NCBI RefSeq assembly: GCF_002843605.1
Contig: NZ_CP025263.1
Coordinates: forward strand, 2,052,501 to 2,116,500
Length of the DNA: 64,000 nucleotides
From: Pseudomonas sp. S09G 359
Lineage (GTDB): Bacteria; Pseudomonadota; Gammaproteobacteria; Pseudomonadales; Pseudomonadaceae
Reading direction: 5' to 3'
The notes beneath the pieces were generated by a model. That model was not told the DNA's origin. It saw only the letters and a list, made by a program, of their open reading frames with translations, and searched no databases. Shown one piece after another: positions 18,440 through 26,755 of the stretch. Every line of letters begins with the position of its first letter. Position 1 is the first letter of the stretch. A program made the translations under genes and the position numbers.

Positions 18440-19579
18440 ATGACCTGCTCGAATACCATCAGTTACAAACCCTTCAGTCACCTGACCCGTCCCCGGGAAG
18501 TGATTCGCCAGTTCACCCCCAACTGGTTTGCCGCAACCATGGGCACCGGTGTGCTGGCGCTGGCGCTGGCCCAATTGCCGGTCAACCTGCCGGGTTTGCA
18601 GGCTATCGCCGAAGGGCTGTGGCTGTTCACCATCGGCCTGTTCATCCTGTTCAGCGTCTTGTATGCCGCGCGCTGGGTGATGTTTTTCCATGAGGCGCGG
18701 CGCATCTTCGGGCACTCCACGGTGTCGATGTTCTTTGGCACCATTCCCATGGGCTTGGCCACCATTCTCAACGGTTTGCTGCTGTTTGGCCTACCGCGCT
18801 GGGGCAGTGCAGTGATTCCATTGGCTGAAGCGCTGTGGTGGCTGGATGTGGCGATGGCCCTGGCCTGTGGTGTGTTGATCCCGTTCATGATGTTCACCCG
18901 CCAGGAACACAGCATCGACCAGATGACCGCCGTCTGGCTGCTGCCGGTGGTCGCCGCCGAAGTCGCGGCGGCCAGCGGTGGCCTGTTGGCGCCACACCTG
19001 GCCGATGCTCACGGGCAACTGGTGATGCTGGTAACCAGCTATGTGTTGTGGGCGTTTTCCCTGCCGGTGGCGTTCAGCATCCTGACCATCCTGATGCTGC
19101 GCATGGCCCTGCATAAGCTGCCCCACGCCAATATGGCCGCATCGAGTTGGCTGGCCCTTGGCCCCATCGGCACCGGTGCCCTTGGCATGTTGCTGCTCGG
19201 CGGTGACGCGCCGGCGATTTTCGCCGCCAACGGGCTGCCCGGTGTCGGCGACATGGCCAACGGCCTGGGCCTGGTGGCAGGCATCACCCTGTGGGGCTTT
19301 GGCTTGTGGTGGATGCTGATCGCGGTGCTGATCACCCTGCGTTACCTGCGCGCCGGTATCCCGTTCAACTTGGGCTGGTGGGGCTTTACCTTCCCGCTGG
19401 GTGTATACGCCTTGGCCACGCTGAAGCTGGCAAGCCTGCTGCACTTGGGGTTCTTCAGCGTGTTCGGCAGCGTGCTGGTGGTGGCGTTGGCGCTGATGTG
19501 GCTGATCGTGGCCACGCGTACCGTGCAGGGTGCTTATAAAGGTGAGCTTTTTGTTTCACCGTGCATAAGCGGGATTTAG
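18440..19579 (+). CDS. TDT-family transporter (TehA/SLAC1-like)
   Basis: 379-aa membrane protein of the tellurite-resistance/dicarboxylate transporter family, with about ten helices. The N terminus NWFAATMGTGVLALALAQLP is the characteristic first helix, and repeated Gly/Phe positions follow (SMFFGTIPMGLATILNG). Family members move small anions such as malate, sulfite or chloride through a five-helix-pair pore. Start ATG 18440 with GAGGAAGAGG upstream. The preceding gap of about 75 bp is AT-rich and probably carries its promoter. Confidence 0.85.
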   Translation: MTCSNTISYKPFSHLTRPREVIRQFTPNWFAATMGTGVLALALAQLPVNLPGLQAIAEGLWLFTIGLFILFSVLYAARWVMFFHEARRIFGHSTVSMFFGTIPMGLATILNGLLLFGLPRWGSAVIPLAEALWWLDVAMALACGVLIPFMMFTRQEHSIDQMTAVWLLPVVAAEVAAASGGLLAPHLADAHGQLVMLVTSYVLWAFSLPVAFSILTILMLRMALHKLPHANMAASSWLALGPIGTGALGMLLLGGDAPAIFAANGLPGVGDMANGLGLVAGITLWGFGLWWMLIAVLITLRYLRAGIPFNLGWWGFTFPLGVYALATLKLASLLHLGFFSVFGSVLVVALALMWLIVATRTVQGAYKGELFVSPCISGI

Positions 19580-19633
19580 TAAAGTCGTGGCCTGATAATC
19601 TATAAGCCTTCAGGCCACGCAGGAACACGGACG

Positions 19634-21502
19634 ATGAGCCACCCCTCGCAATTCACTTTGCTGCGCACACGGCGCTTTCTGCCGTTTTTCATCACCCAGT
19701 TGCTGGGCGCTTTCAACGACAACATCTTCAAGCAATCGCTGATCCTGGCGATTCTCTACAAGCTCGCCATCGACGGTGACCGCGCCATCTGGGTAAACCT
19801 GTGCGCGTTGCTGTTTATCCTGCCATTCTTCCTGTTCTCGGCATTGGCCGGGCAGTTCGGCGAGAAATTCAACAAGGACGCATTGATCCGCGCGATCAAG
19901 ATCGGCGAGATCGTGATCATGGCCGTGGGCGCCACGGGCTTCATGTTCAACCACCTGGAACTGATGCTGCTGGCGCTGTTTGCCATGGGCACGCACTCGG
20001 CGCTGTTCGGCCCGGTGAAGTACTCGATCATGCCCCAGGCCTTGCGCGACGATGAGCTGGTGGGTGGCAACGGCCTGGTGGAAATGGGCACGTTCCTGGC
20101 GATCCTGGCCGGCACCATTGGCGCGGGGATCATGATGTCGTCCACCCATTATGCGCCGGTAGTGTCGGTGGCGATTGTCGGTGTGGCGGTGTTGGGCTAC
20201 CTGGCCAGCCGCAGCATTCCGCGCGCTGCGGCGTCGACGCCGCAGTTGCGCTTGAACTGGAACATCTTCAGCGAGTCCTGGGCGACCTTGCGCCTGGGCC
20301 TGGGGCAGACCCCGGCGGTGTCGCGCTCGATCGTCGGCAACTCATGGTTCTGGTTTGTCGGGGCGATTTATCTCACGCAAATCCCGGCGTATGCCAAGGA
20401 ATGGCTGTACGGCGACGAGACGGTGGTGACGCTGATCCTCACGGTGTTCTCGGTGGGCATCGCCCTCGGCTCGATGCTTTGCGAAAAACTCTCCGGGCGT
20501 AAGGTGGAAATCGGCCTGGTACCGTTCGGTTCCTTTGGCCTGACGGTGTTCGGCTTGCTGCTGTGGTGGCACTCCGGCGGTTTCCCGCAGAACGTGCAGG
20601 CCAACGACTGGCTGGCCGTGCTCGGTTACGGCCAGGCCTGGTGGGTATTGTTCGATATTCTTGGCCTGGGTGTGTTTGGCGGCTTCTATATTGTGCCGCT
20701 GTACGCGCTGATCCAGTCGCGCACTGCCGAGAACGAGCGCGCACGGGTGATCGCCGCCAACAACATCCTCAACGCGCTGTTCATGGTGGTGTCGGCGATT
20801 GTGTCGATCCTGCTGCTGAGCGTGGCCAAGCTGTCGATCCCCGAATTGTTCCTGGTGGTGTCGCTGCTCAACATCGCGGTCAACACCTACATCTTCAAGA
20901 TCGTCCCCGAGTTCACCATGCGTTTCATGATCTGGCTGCTCGGCCATTCCATGTACCGTGTGGAGCACCGCAACCTGCAGGCCATCCCCGATGAGGGCGC
21001 GGCCTTGCTGGTGTGCAACCACGTGTCGTTTGTCGATGCGCTGTTGATTGCAGGTGCCGTGCGTCGGCCGATTCGCTTTGTGATGTACTACAAGATCTAC
21101 CGCTTGCCGGTGCTGAACTTTATTTTCCGCACCGCGGGGGCGATTCCGATTGCCGGGCGTAACGAAGATATCCAGATCTACGAAAAGGCCTTCACGCGGA
21201 TCGCCCATTACCTCAAGGAAGGCGAGTTGGTGTGCATCTTCCCGGAAGGCAAATTGACGGCTGACGGTGAGATAAACGAGTTCCGTGGCGGTGTGACGCG
21301 GATTCTGGAGGAGACGCCGGTGCCGGTGATCCCGATGGCGTTGCAGGGGTTGTGGGGGAGCTTTTTCAGTCGCGATCCGAAGAAGGGCTTCTTTCACCGG
21401 ATCTGGTCGCGGGTGGTGTTGGTGGCGGGGGAACCGGTGGGTGAGCCTACGCCGGCGCGGTTGCAGGAGGTGGTGGGCGGGTTGCGCGGGGGTGTCAGGT
21501 AG
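19634..21502 (+). CDS. MFS transporter fused to PlsC-type acyltransferase
   Basis: 622-aa fusion. Residues about 1-410 form an MFS/LplT-like carrier (ITQLLGAFNDNIFKQSLILAIL at the first helix). Residues about 425-610 form a 1-acylglycerol-phosphate acyltransferase, with NHVSFVDALL (HxxxxD) and FPEGKLTADGE as the second motif. The pair suggests uptake of a lysophospholipid across the inner membrane and re-acylation at the cytoplasmic face. Unlike Aas systems, no acyl-ACP synthetase domain is attached here. Confidence 0.88.
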   Translation: MSHPSQFTLLRTRRFLPFFITQLLGAFNDNIFKQSLILAILYKLAIDGDRAIWVNLCALLFILPFFLFSALAGQFGEKFNKDALIRAIKIGEIVIMAVGATGFMFNHLELMLLALFAMGTHSALFGPVKYSIMPQALRDDELVGGNGLVEMGTFLAILAGTIGAGIMMSSTHYAPVVSVAIVGVAVLGYLASRSIPRAAASTPQLRLNWNIFSESWATLRLGLGQTPAVSRSIVGNSWFWFVGAIYLTQIPAYAKEWLYGDETVVTLILTVFSVGIALGSMLCEKLSGRKVEIGLVPFGSFGLTVFGLLLWWHSGGFPQNVQANDWLAVLGYGQAWWVLFDILGLGVFGGFYIVPLYALIQSRTAENERARVIAANNILNALFMVVSAIVSILLLSVAKLSIPELFLVVSLLNIAVNTYIFKIVPEFTMRFMIWLLGHSMYRVEHRNLQAIPDEGAALLVCNHVSFVDALLIAGAVRRPIRFVMYYKIYRLPVLNFIFRTAGAIPIAGRNEDIQIYEKAFTRIAHYLKEGELVCIFPEGKLTADGEINEFRGGVTRILEETPVPVIPMALQGLWGSFFSRDPKKGFFHRIWSRVVLVAGEPVGEPTPARLQEVVGGLRGGVR

Positions 21503-21525
21503 TTAGGTGTTGAATGTGCCGGCCT

Positions 21526-21603
21526 CATCAGGGGCAAGCCCCCTCCCACATTTTGACGGTGTTCACAAATCAACATGTGGGAGGGGGCTTGCCCCCGATA
21601 GCG
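21526..21603. repeat. REP pair, reversed order
   Basis: Left arm CAAGCCCCCTCCCAC and right arm GTGGGAGGGGGCTTG point away from each other, the opposite arrangement to the other REP pairs in the window. It lies between the converging fusion gene and sugE. Confidence 0.85.
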
Positions 21604-21611
21604 GTAGTTGC

Positions 21612-21926
21612 CTAAGCGCTGATCTTGAGCCCAATAAGCCCGCAAATAATCAACGCCACACTGGCCAACCGAAACAGCGCCATGGATTCCCCAAACAGGA
21701 TAATCCCGGCGATCACGGTGCCCACGGCACCCACGCCGGTCCAGATGGCATAGGCGGTGCCCAGCGGCAGTTCCTTCATGGCCAGCCCCAACAGGCCAAG
21801 GCTGATAGCCATGGCGGCAATGGTCAGGGCAGTAGGTAGAGGCTTGCTGAAACCGTCGGTGTACTTCAGGCCGACGGCCCAGCCGACTTCAAACAACCCG
21901 GCAAAAAACAGAATGATCCAGGACAT
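21612..21926 (-). CDS. sugE: SugE/Gdx-type small multidrug-resistance exporter (guanidinium)
   Basis: 104-aa, four-helix SMR protein. It begins [21 protein letters not shown] with the essential membrane Glu at position 13, and ends [12 protein letters not shown]. Positions 28-66 ([34 protein letters not shown] region) match the SugE subfamily rather than EmrE. SugE/Gdx proteins exchange guanidinium for two protons. The guanidine-II riboswitch directly upstream supports this strongly. Start ATG 21926 with GAGG nearby. Confidence 0.93.
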   Translation of the reverse strand: MSWIILFFAGLFEVGWAVGLKYTDGFSKPLPTALTIAAMAISLGLLGLAMKELPLGTAYAIWTGVGAVGTVIAGIILFGESMALFRLASVALIICGLIGLKISA

Positions 21927-21946
21927 ATTGACCTCGCTTCCATAGG

Positions 21947-22000
21947 CGGGGTCGTCCCCGGATTATGCGCCTCGACAGCGTCGCGAGGTCGTCCCCGCGA
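21947..22000 (-). promoter_or_regulatory. Guanidine-II (mini-ykkC) riboswitch
   Basis: Two hairpins on the minus strand both carry the ACGA loop that defines this class. Hairpin 1 (22000-21981) is TCGCGGGG-ACGA-CCTCGCGA. Hairpin 2 (21960-21947) is CGGGG-ACGA-CCCCG. A 20-nt linker separates them, and the ribosome site GCGAGG of sugE follows within 15 nt. Guanidinium binding at the two ACGR loops is known to free the ribosome site. The motif and its target gene agree. Confidence 0.88.
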
Positions 22001-22033
22001 AGCTGGCTAGAGTGCCTAAAACGGATCAAACGA

Positions 22034-22999
22034 TCAAGTTTGCGGGGTATTCTCCAGTACGCGGCGGTCTTCCTTTTCGCTCATGCGGCGGAAGTAGGTC
22101 GACAGCAACGCCCCGGAAATATTGTGCCAGACGCTGAACAGCGCGCTCGGCACCGCCGCCAATGGCGAGAAGTGCGCGCTGGCCAGCGCAGCCCCCAGCC
22201 CGGAGTTCTGCATGCCCACTTCCAGCGCCAGCGACTTGCGTTGGGCCAAGGGCAGCTTGAACACGCGGCCGGTGAAATAGCCCAGCAGGTAACCGAAGCT
22301 GTTGTGCAGCATCACCACGGCCATGATCAACAGGCCCGACTCGGCAATCTTCGCCTGGCTGGCGGCAACCACCGCCGCGACGATGATCACAATGCTCACC
22401 ACCGACACCAGCGGCAACACCTCCACCGCATGCCGCACCCGCTCGCCGAGCACGCGTTGCGCGACCACGCCGAGCACGATCGGCAGCAGCACCACTTGCA
22501 GGATCGACCAGAACAACTCCATGAACGACACCGGCAGCCACGCGGATGCCAGCAGCCAGATCAGTGCCGGCGTGAGCAGCGGGGCGAGGAGGGTGGTCAC
22601 GGCGGCGATGGCCACCGACAGCGCCAGGTCGCCGCGGGCCAGCCAGGTCATTACGTTGGACGAAGTGCCGCTTGGGCAGCAGCCGACCAGGATCACGCCG
22701 ACGGCAATTTCCGCTGGCAGGTGAAAGGCCTGGCACAGCAGCCAGGCCACGCCCGGCATGATCACAAAATGCGCGACTACGCCCAGGGCCACGCGCCACG
22801 GATGACGGGCGACCTCGGCGAAGTCTTCGAGTTTGAGGGTCAGCCCCATGCCGAACATCACCAGGCCCAGCAGCGGGACGATGGCGCTTTTAAGGCCGAT
22901 GAACCAGCCGGGTTCGAGGAAGGCGACGACGGCGAAAATCAACACCCAGTAGGCGAAGGTATTGCCGACGAAGCGGCTCAGGGCGGCAAGTGCGCGCAT
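22034..22999 (-). CDS. BASS-family sodium-coupled transporter
   Basis: 321-aa, ten-helix protein of the bile acid:sodium symporter superfamily. Family marks are FGMGLTLKLEDF (helix 2-3), VGCCPSGTSSNVMTWLARGDLALSV with the crossover region, and EVGMQNSGLGAALASAHF (second crossover). Bacterial members move ketopantoate, pyruvate or other organic anions; the substrate is not determined. Start ATG 22999. sugE lies 107 bp downstream in the same direction, with the riboswitch between. Confidence 0.88.
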   Translation of the reverse strand: MRALAALSRFVGNTFAYWVLIFAVVAFLEPGWFIGLKSAIVPLLGLVMFGMGLTLKLEDFAEVARHPWRVALGVVAHFVIMPGVAWLLCQAFHLPAEIAVGVILVGCCPSGTSSNVMTWLARGDLALSVAIAAVTTLLAPLLTPALIWLLASAWLPVSFMELFWSILQVVLLPIVLGVVAQRVLGERVRHAVEVLPLVSVVSIVIIVAAVVAASQAKIAESGLLIMAVVMLHNSFGYLLGYFTGRVFKLPLAQRKSLALEVGMQNSGLGAALASAHFSPLAAVPSALFSVWHNISGALLSTYFRRMSEKEDRRVLENTPQT

Positions 23000-23050
23000 G
23001 GAGGATGTCCTTTTTTTGTTCGATTGTTTGAATTGCCAATACGATCAAAT

Positions 23051-23137
23051 GTGGGAGGGGGCTTGCCCCCGATAGCAGGGTATCAGTCACTCCATCGGTT
23101 ACTGACCCACCGCCATCGGGGGCAAGCCCCCTGCCAC
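23051..23137. repeat. REP pair
   Basis: GTGGGAGGGGGCTTGCCCCC at 23051 and the inverted copy ending at 23137 (one G for C change, CTGCCAC). Located between the BASS gene start and the end of rdgC. Confidence 0.9.
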
Positions 23138-23156
23138 ATTTTGATCTTCACAGGGC

Positions 23157-24077
23157 TTAGATGCCTTGTGGGGTTTCTTCACCGCCCAACGCCTCGATCA
23201 GCGCCGGCAGGAAATCACCAAAGGTCAGCATCATCAGGGTAAAGCTGGCATCCAGTTGGCCCAGGGCCTCTTCGCCACCGTCCTGTTCCGCCTGGTCTTG
23301 CAGCAGGTCTTCGAACTTCAGGCGCTTGACGGTCATCTTGTCGTCGAGCATGAAGGACAGCTTGTCCTGCCAGGCCAGGGACAGTTGGGTCACGACTTTG
23401 CCGGTGGTCAGGTGCAGCTGGATTTCTTCGCCGGTCAGGTCCTGGCGCTTGCAGCGCACAATGCCACCGTCTTCGTGGGTGTCGCGCAGTTCGCATTCGT
23501 CGAGGACGAAGAAGTCATCAGCCGGTTTCTGGGTGGTGACCCAGTCGGTCATGATCGCGGTCGGCGCGGTTTTCACCGTCAGTGGGCGAACCGGCAGGGT
23601 GCCGATCACTTCACGCAGGGTCGACAGCAGGTCTTCGGCGCGCTTGGGGCTTGCCGAGTTGACCAGGATCAGGCCCTGCTTAGGCGCGATAGCGGCGAAG
23701 GTCGACGACCGGCGGATAAAGGCGCGGGGCAGGAAGGCCTGGATGATTTCATCCTTGATCTGGTCGCGCTCCTTCTTATAGACCTTGCGCATTTGCTCCG
23801 CTTCGATCTCTTCGACTTTCTCTTTAAGCGCGTCACGCACCACGCTACCCGGCAGGATGCGTTCTTCCTTGCGCGCGGCGATCAGCAGGAAGTCACCGCT
23901 GACGTGAACCAGGGGAGCGTCTTCACCTTTACCGAAAGGCGCGACGAAACCGTAAGTGGTCAACTCCTGGCTTGCACAAGGGCGCGCCAGTTTGGTGGCC
24001 ATGGCCGCTTCCAACGCCTCGGCATCAACAGGCAGATCTTGGGTCAGGCGATAGATAAGCAGGTTCTTGAACCACAT
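23157..24077 (-). CDS. rdgC: Recombination-associated protein RdgC
   Basis: 306 aa, the standard Pseudomonas RdgC length. RdgC forms a ring-shaped dimer that coats DNA and modulates RecA. The N terminus [11 protein letters not shown] and the segments [22 protein letters not shown] and [21 protein letters not shown] are typical. ATG 24077 has GGAGAG upstream; the frame extends 8 codons further without support. Transcribed away from the adjoining tRNA genes. Confidence 0.95.
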   Translation of the reverse strand: MWFKNLLIYRLTQDLPVDAEALEAAMATKLARPCASQELTTYGFVAPFGKGEDAPLVHVSGDFLLIAARKEERILPGSVVRDALKEKVEEIEAEQMRKVYKKERDQIKDEIIQAFLPRAFIRRSSTFAAIAPKQGLILVNSASPKRAEDLLSTLREVIGTLPVRPLTVKTAPTAIMTDWVTTQKPADDFFVLDECELRDTHEDGGIVRCKRQDLTGEEIQLHLTTGKVVTQLSLAWQDKLSFMLDDKMTVKRLKFEDLLQDQAEQDGGEEALGQLDASFTLMMLTFGDFLPALIEALGGEETPQGI

Positions 24078-24187
24078 GGGGTGAGTCTCTCCTTTATACA
24101 AAGGGGGGCATTATTGTCTTGATAACGCCTGAGGCCAACCCTGCCTAAGCCATTGGAAGGCTTCAAAAAAAAGATTTAAGAAAGTGC

Positions 24188-24216
24188 TTGCCAGACCTAG
24201 GGTCGCTCCGTAGAAT
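24188..24216 (+). promoter_or_regulatory. Sigma70 promoter of the tRNA-Val/Asp genes
   Basis: TTGCCA (24188-24193), 17-bp spacer, TAGAAT (24211-24216), then GCGCGCC. The -10 and discriminator are the same as in the tRNA-Glu/Gly promoter at 4334, consistent with common stringent control. Confidence 0.78.
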
Positions 24217-24236
24217 GCGCGCCACACCGAAGCGAA

Positions 24237-24312
24237 GGGTGATTAGCTCAGCTGGGAGAGCGTCTGCCTTACAAGCAGAATGTCGGCGGTTCGATCCCGT
24301 CATCACCCACCA
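24237..24312 (+). tRNA. tRNA-Val (anticodon TAC), copy 1
   Basis: 76-nt cloverleaf with acceptor GGGTGAT/ATCACCC and encoded CCA. The anticodon loop CCTTACAAG carries TAC. The second copy at 24586 is identical. Confidence 0.97.
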
Positions 24313-24331
24313 TTCGTTTCAAGTGTTACGC

Positions 24332-24408
24332 GCAGCGGTAGTTCAGTCGGTTAGAATACCGGCCTGTCACGCCGGGGGTCGCGGGTTCGAGTCCCGTCCG
24401 CTGCGCCA
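24332..24408 (+). tRNA. tRNA-Asp (anticodon GTC), copy 1
   Basis: 77-nt cloverleaf, acceptor GCAGCGG/CCGCTGC with encoded CCA, anticodon loop CCTGTCACG carrying GTC. It lies 19 bp after tRNA-Val copy 1. Confidence 0.97.
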
Positions 24409-24449
24409 TATTCGGTAACCTGGAACACTGAACGCCAGGTCACCACAGA

Positions 24450-24477
24450 AAGCCCGCTCATTGAGCGGGTTTTTTTC
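24450..24477 (+). terminator. Terminator after tRNA-Asp copy 1
   Basis: CCCGCTC-ATT-GAGCGGG followed by TTTTTTTT. Confidence 0.9.
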
Positions 24478-24585
24478 TGTCCGAAATATGGCAAAAAATC
24501 GTGCGGTAAACTTTTTTTAAATAAAGTGCATTTAAATCAAGACATTACGATTTTTTGGTGTATGATGTGCCCACACCGAAACGAA

Positions 24586-24661
24586 GGGTGATTAGCTCAG
24601 CTGGGAGAGCGTCTGCCTTACAAGCAGAATGTCGGCGGTTCGATCCCGTCATCACCCACCA
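24586..24661 (+). tRNA. tRNA-Val (anticodon TAC), copy 2
   Basis: Identical to copy 1. A TATGAT -10-like box at 24561-24566 suggests it has its own promoter, although the matching -35 region is poor. Confidence 0.97.
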
Positions 24662-24680
24662 TTCGTTTTATGTGTTACGC

Positions 24681-24757
24681 GCAGCGGTAGTTCAGTCGGT
24701 TAGAATACCGGCCTGTCACGCCGGGGGTCGCGGGTTCGAGTCCCGTCCGCTGCGCCA
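24681..24757 (+). tRNA. tRNA-Asp (anticodon GTC), copy 2
   Basis: Identical to copy 1 at 24332, with the same 19-bp distance from its tRNA-Val. Confidence 0.97.
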
Positions 24758-24796
24758 TATTCGGTAACCTGGAACACTGAACGCCAGGTCACCACA

Positions 24797-24829
24797 AGAA
24801 AGCCCGCTCATTGAGCGGGCTTTTTTTTG
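24797..24829 (+). terminator. Terminator after tRNA-Asp copy 2
   Basis: AAGCCCGCTC-ATT-GAGCGGGCTT followed by a run of T. It is a copy of the terminator at 24450, so the duplicated unit includes the terminator. Confidence 0.92.
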
Positions 24830-25085
24830 CCTGCGATTTGCCCCCTCCCTCGCGCGTTGCTGTTGTGCACTGCAAAGTTGCCCTGAACTGTGCTGGTGCG
24901 TCATGACGTGGGGGAATACCCCCATGCACATTGGTCGATTGCACCGCTTGCCGCTTAAACGGTTATCTATAGCCACGCGAAGACTTCCAGGCGAGCTACC
25001 GGCAGCAGGACGCTGCGGTGCCCGCTCTCTATAAATAATGGCCTTTCAAGGCGATAAAAATAGTCTGCAAGGGGAATGGCACCAT

Positions 25086-26669
25086 ATGAAATATCCATTG
25101 CGTGCGTTGGTATTCTGGCCAACGTTCCTGATTCTGCTGGCGGCGGTGATCGCCAGCTACATCGACCTGAATGCGTTCCTTGCGGTCAGCAAGAGACTCA
25201 ACAGCGTGATCCTCAACAACTTCTCCTGGCTGTTCAGCGCCGGCTCGTTCGCCATGGTGGTGTTGACCGCCATCGTCTACTTTTCGCCCCTGGGCAAGGT
25301 GCGTATTGGCGGTGAAGAGGCCCAGCCACTGCTGAGCAAATGGCGCTGGTTCATGGTGGCGCTGTGCACCACGCTGGCGGTGGGGGTGTTGTTCTGGACC
25401 ACCGCCGAACCGCTCTACCATCTCTATGCACCGCCCACCAGCCTGCCGCTCGAAGCGGGCAGCGCGGCGGCAAAAAGCTTTGCCATGTCGACAATGTTCC
25501 TGCACTGGACCATCACCCCCTACGCCATCTACCTGGTGCCCTCGTTGGTGTTTGCGCTGGTGTTCTATAACCGTCGCAGCAACTTCTCCATTGGCGCGAT
25601 GCTTGAGCCACTGCTCGGCGAGGCGCGGGTGCGGCGCTATGCCGGGCTGATCGATACCCTGGCGATGTTCGCCCTGGTGGCCGGCATGGCCTCGTCCCTG
25701 GGTACCGGCGCGCTGACCCTGGCGGGCGGCCTGAGCCAATACATCGGTGGCGAAACCACGCCGTTTCGCCTGGCGATTATCATTGCGGTGATTGTCATCA
25801 CCTTCGTCGCGTCGGCCGCCAGCGGCTTGCAGCGCGGCATTGTGATGCTGTCGTCGTTCAACACCTGGATCATGCTGGCCCTGGGGCTGTTCGTGCTGCT
25901 GTGCGGGCCGACCCTGTACATGTTCAGCCTGGGCGTCGAATCCCTGGGCATCTACCTCGACACCTTCTTCAGCCGCAGCCTGTTCACCGGCGCCGCCAGT
26001 GGCGACACCTGGCCGCAGAGCTGGACAGTGTTCTACTGGTCGGTGTGGTTTGCCTGGGCGCCGGTGAGTGCGCTGTTCCTCGGCAAGATCGGCCGTGGCT
26101 ACACCGTGCGCGAGTTCATCCATATCAACATGCTGTACCCGGCGCTGTTCACCGCGATCTGGATCTGCATCTTCTCCGGCACCAGCCTGTACTTCGACGC
26201 GCTGGGCGATGGCAGCCTCAACCGCGTGCTCAACGAGCAAGGCGTGGAGCATGTGCTGTACCAGATGTTCCAGCAGTTGCCGGCCAGCGGCGTGATGATC
26301 GCGTTCCTGCTGTTCGTGGCATTCATCTCCTTTGTCACCGCGGCGGACTCCAGCACCGATGTGATCGCCAACCTGTGCAGCAAAGGCGTGACCGCCGATT
26401 CCGACCTGGATGGCAACCCGGCACTGAAGATTGTGTGGGGTGTGATCATCGGCACGGTGTCGTGGGTGATGGTCGCCTTTGTCGGCATCGACGGGGTGAA
26501 GATGCTCTCCAACCTCGGCGGTTTGCCCGGGATGATCCTGGTGCTGCTGGCCAGTACCTCGCTGATCTTCTGGCTCAAAGACCCCACGCTGCTTGACGTA
26601 AAGCGCCAGCAGCCGGCCGCCGAACCCGACCTGCAGGGCGCCAGCCCTGTGCCGGAATTCGCCCGCTAA
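25086..26669 (+). CDS. BCCT-family transporter
   Basis: 527-aa, twelve-helix betaine/choline/carnitine-type carrier. Family marks are FWTTAEPLYHLY in the TM region before the substrate site, GTGALTLAGGLSQYIGG, and the signature SWTVFYWSVWFAWAPVSALFLGKIGRGYTVREF. The canonical glycine-rich WGxxEP-type segment is modified. ATG 25086 lies 10 bases after AAGGGGA; an upstream in-frame ATG at 25038 lacks a site. The hydrolase gene 86 bp downstream may act on the imported compound, but the substrate cannot be told from sequence. Confidence 0.88.
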   Translation: MKYPLRALVFWPTFLILLAAVIASYIDLNAFLAVSKRLNSVILNNFSWLFSAGSFAMVVLTAIVYFSPLGKVRIGGEEAQPLLSKWRWFMVALCTTLAVGVLFWTTAEPLYHLYAPPTSLPLEAGSAAAKSFAMSTMFLHWTITPYAIYLVPSLVFALVFYNRRSNFSIGAMLEPLLGEARVRRYAGLIDTLAMFALVAGMASSLGTGALTLAGGLSQYIGGETTPFRLAIIIAVIVITFVASAASGLQRGIVMLSSFNTWIMLALGLFVLLCGPTLYMFSLGVESLGIYLDTFFSRSLFTGAASGDTWPQSWTVFYWSVWFAWAPVSALFLGKIGRGYTVREFIHINMLYPALFTAIWICIFSGTSLYFDALGDGSLNRVLNEQGVEHVLYQMFQQLPASGVMIAFLLFVAFISFVTAADSSTDVIANLCSKGVTADSDLDGNPALKIVWGVIIGTVSWVMVAFVGIDGVKMLSNLGGLPGMILVLLASTSLIFWLKDPTLLDVKRQQPAAEPDLQGASPVPEFAR

Positions 26670-26689
26670 GCCATAACCTCTGTGTGTCT

Positions 26690-26718
26690 CCCCACGCGCT
26701 CCCCGCCGAGCGCGGGGG
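26690..26718 (+). other. Intercistronic hairpin between BCCT and hydrolase genes
   Basis: CCCC-A-CGCGCT, an 8-base loop, then AGCGCG-GGGG. No T tract follows, so it more likely stabilises or processes the mRNA than ends it. Confidence 0.4.
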
Positions 26719-26755
26719 AATCGTTTGCTTGCACTTAATGCGTTTGGAGTTACCG

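Noticed and set aside
24188..24767. Two short frames reading RRVISSAGRASALQAECRRF across the tRNA-Val/Asp genes
   Set aside because: These are translations of tRNA sequence, a common false protein in databases; the tRNAs are complete cloverleaves.
24909..24924. Perfect palindrome TGGGGGAATACCCCCA upstream of the BCCT gene
   Set aside because: Could be an operator or a leader hairpin, but no regulator family or T tract supports either reading; left out of the feature list.
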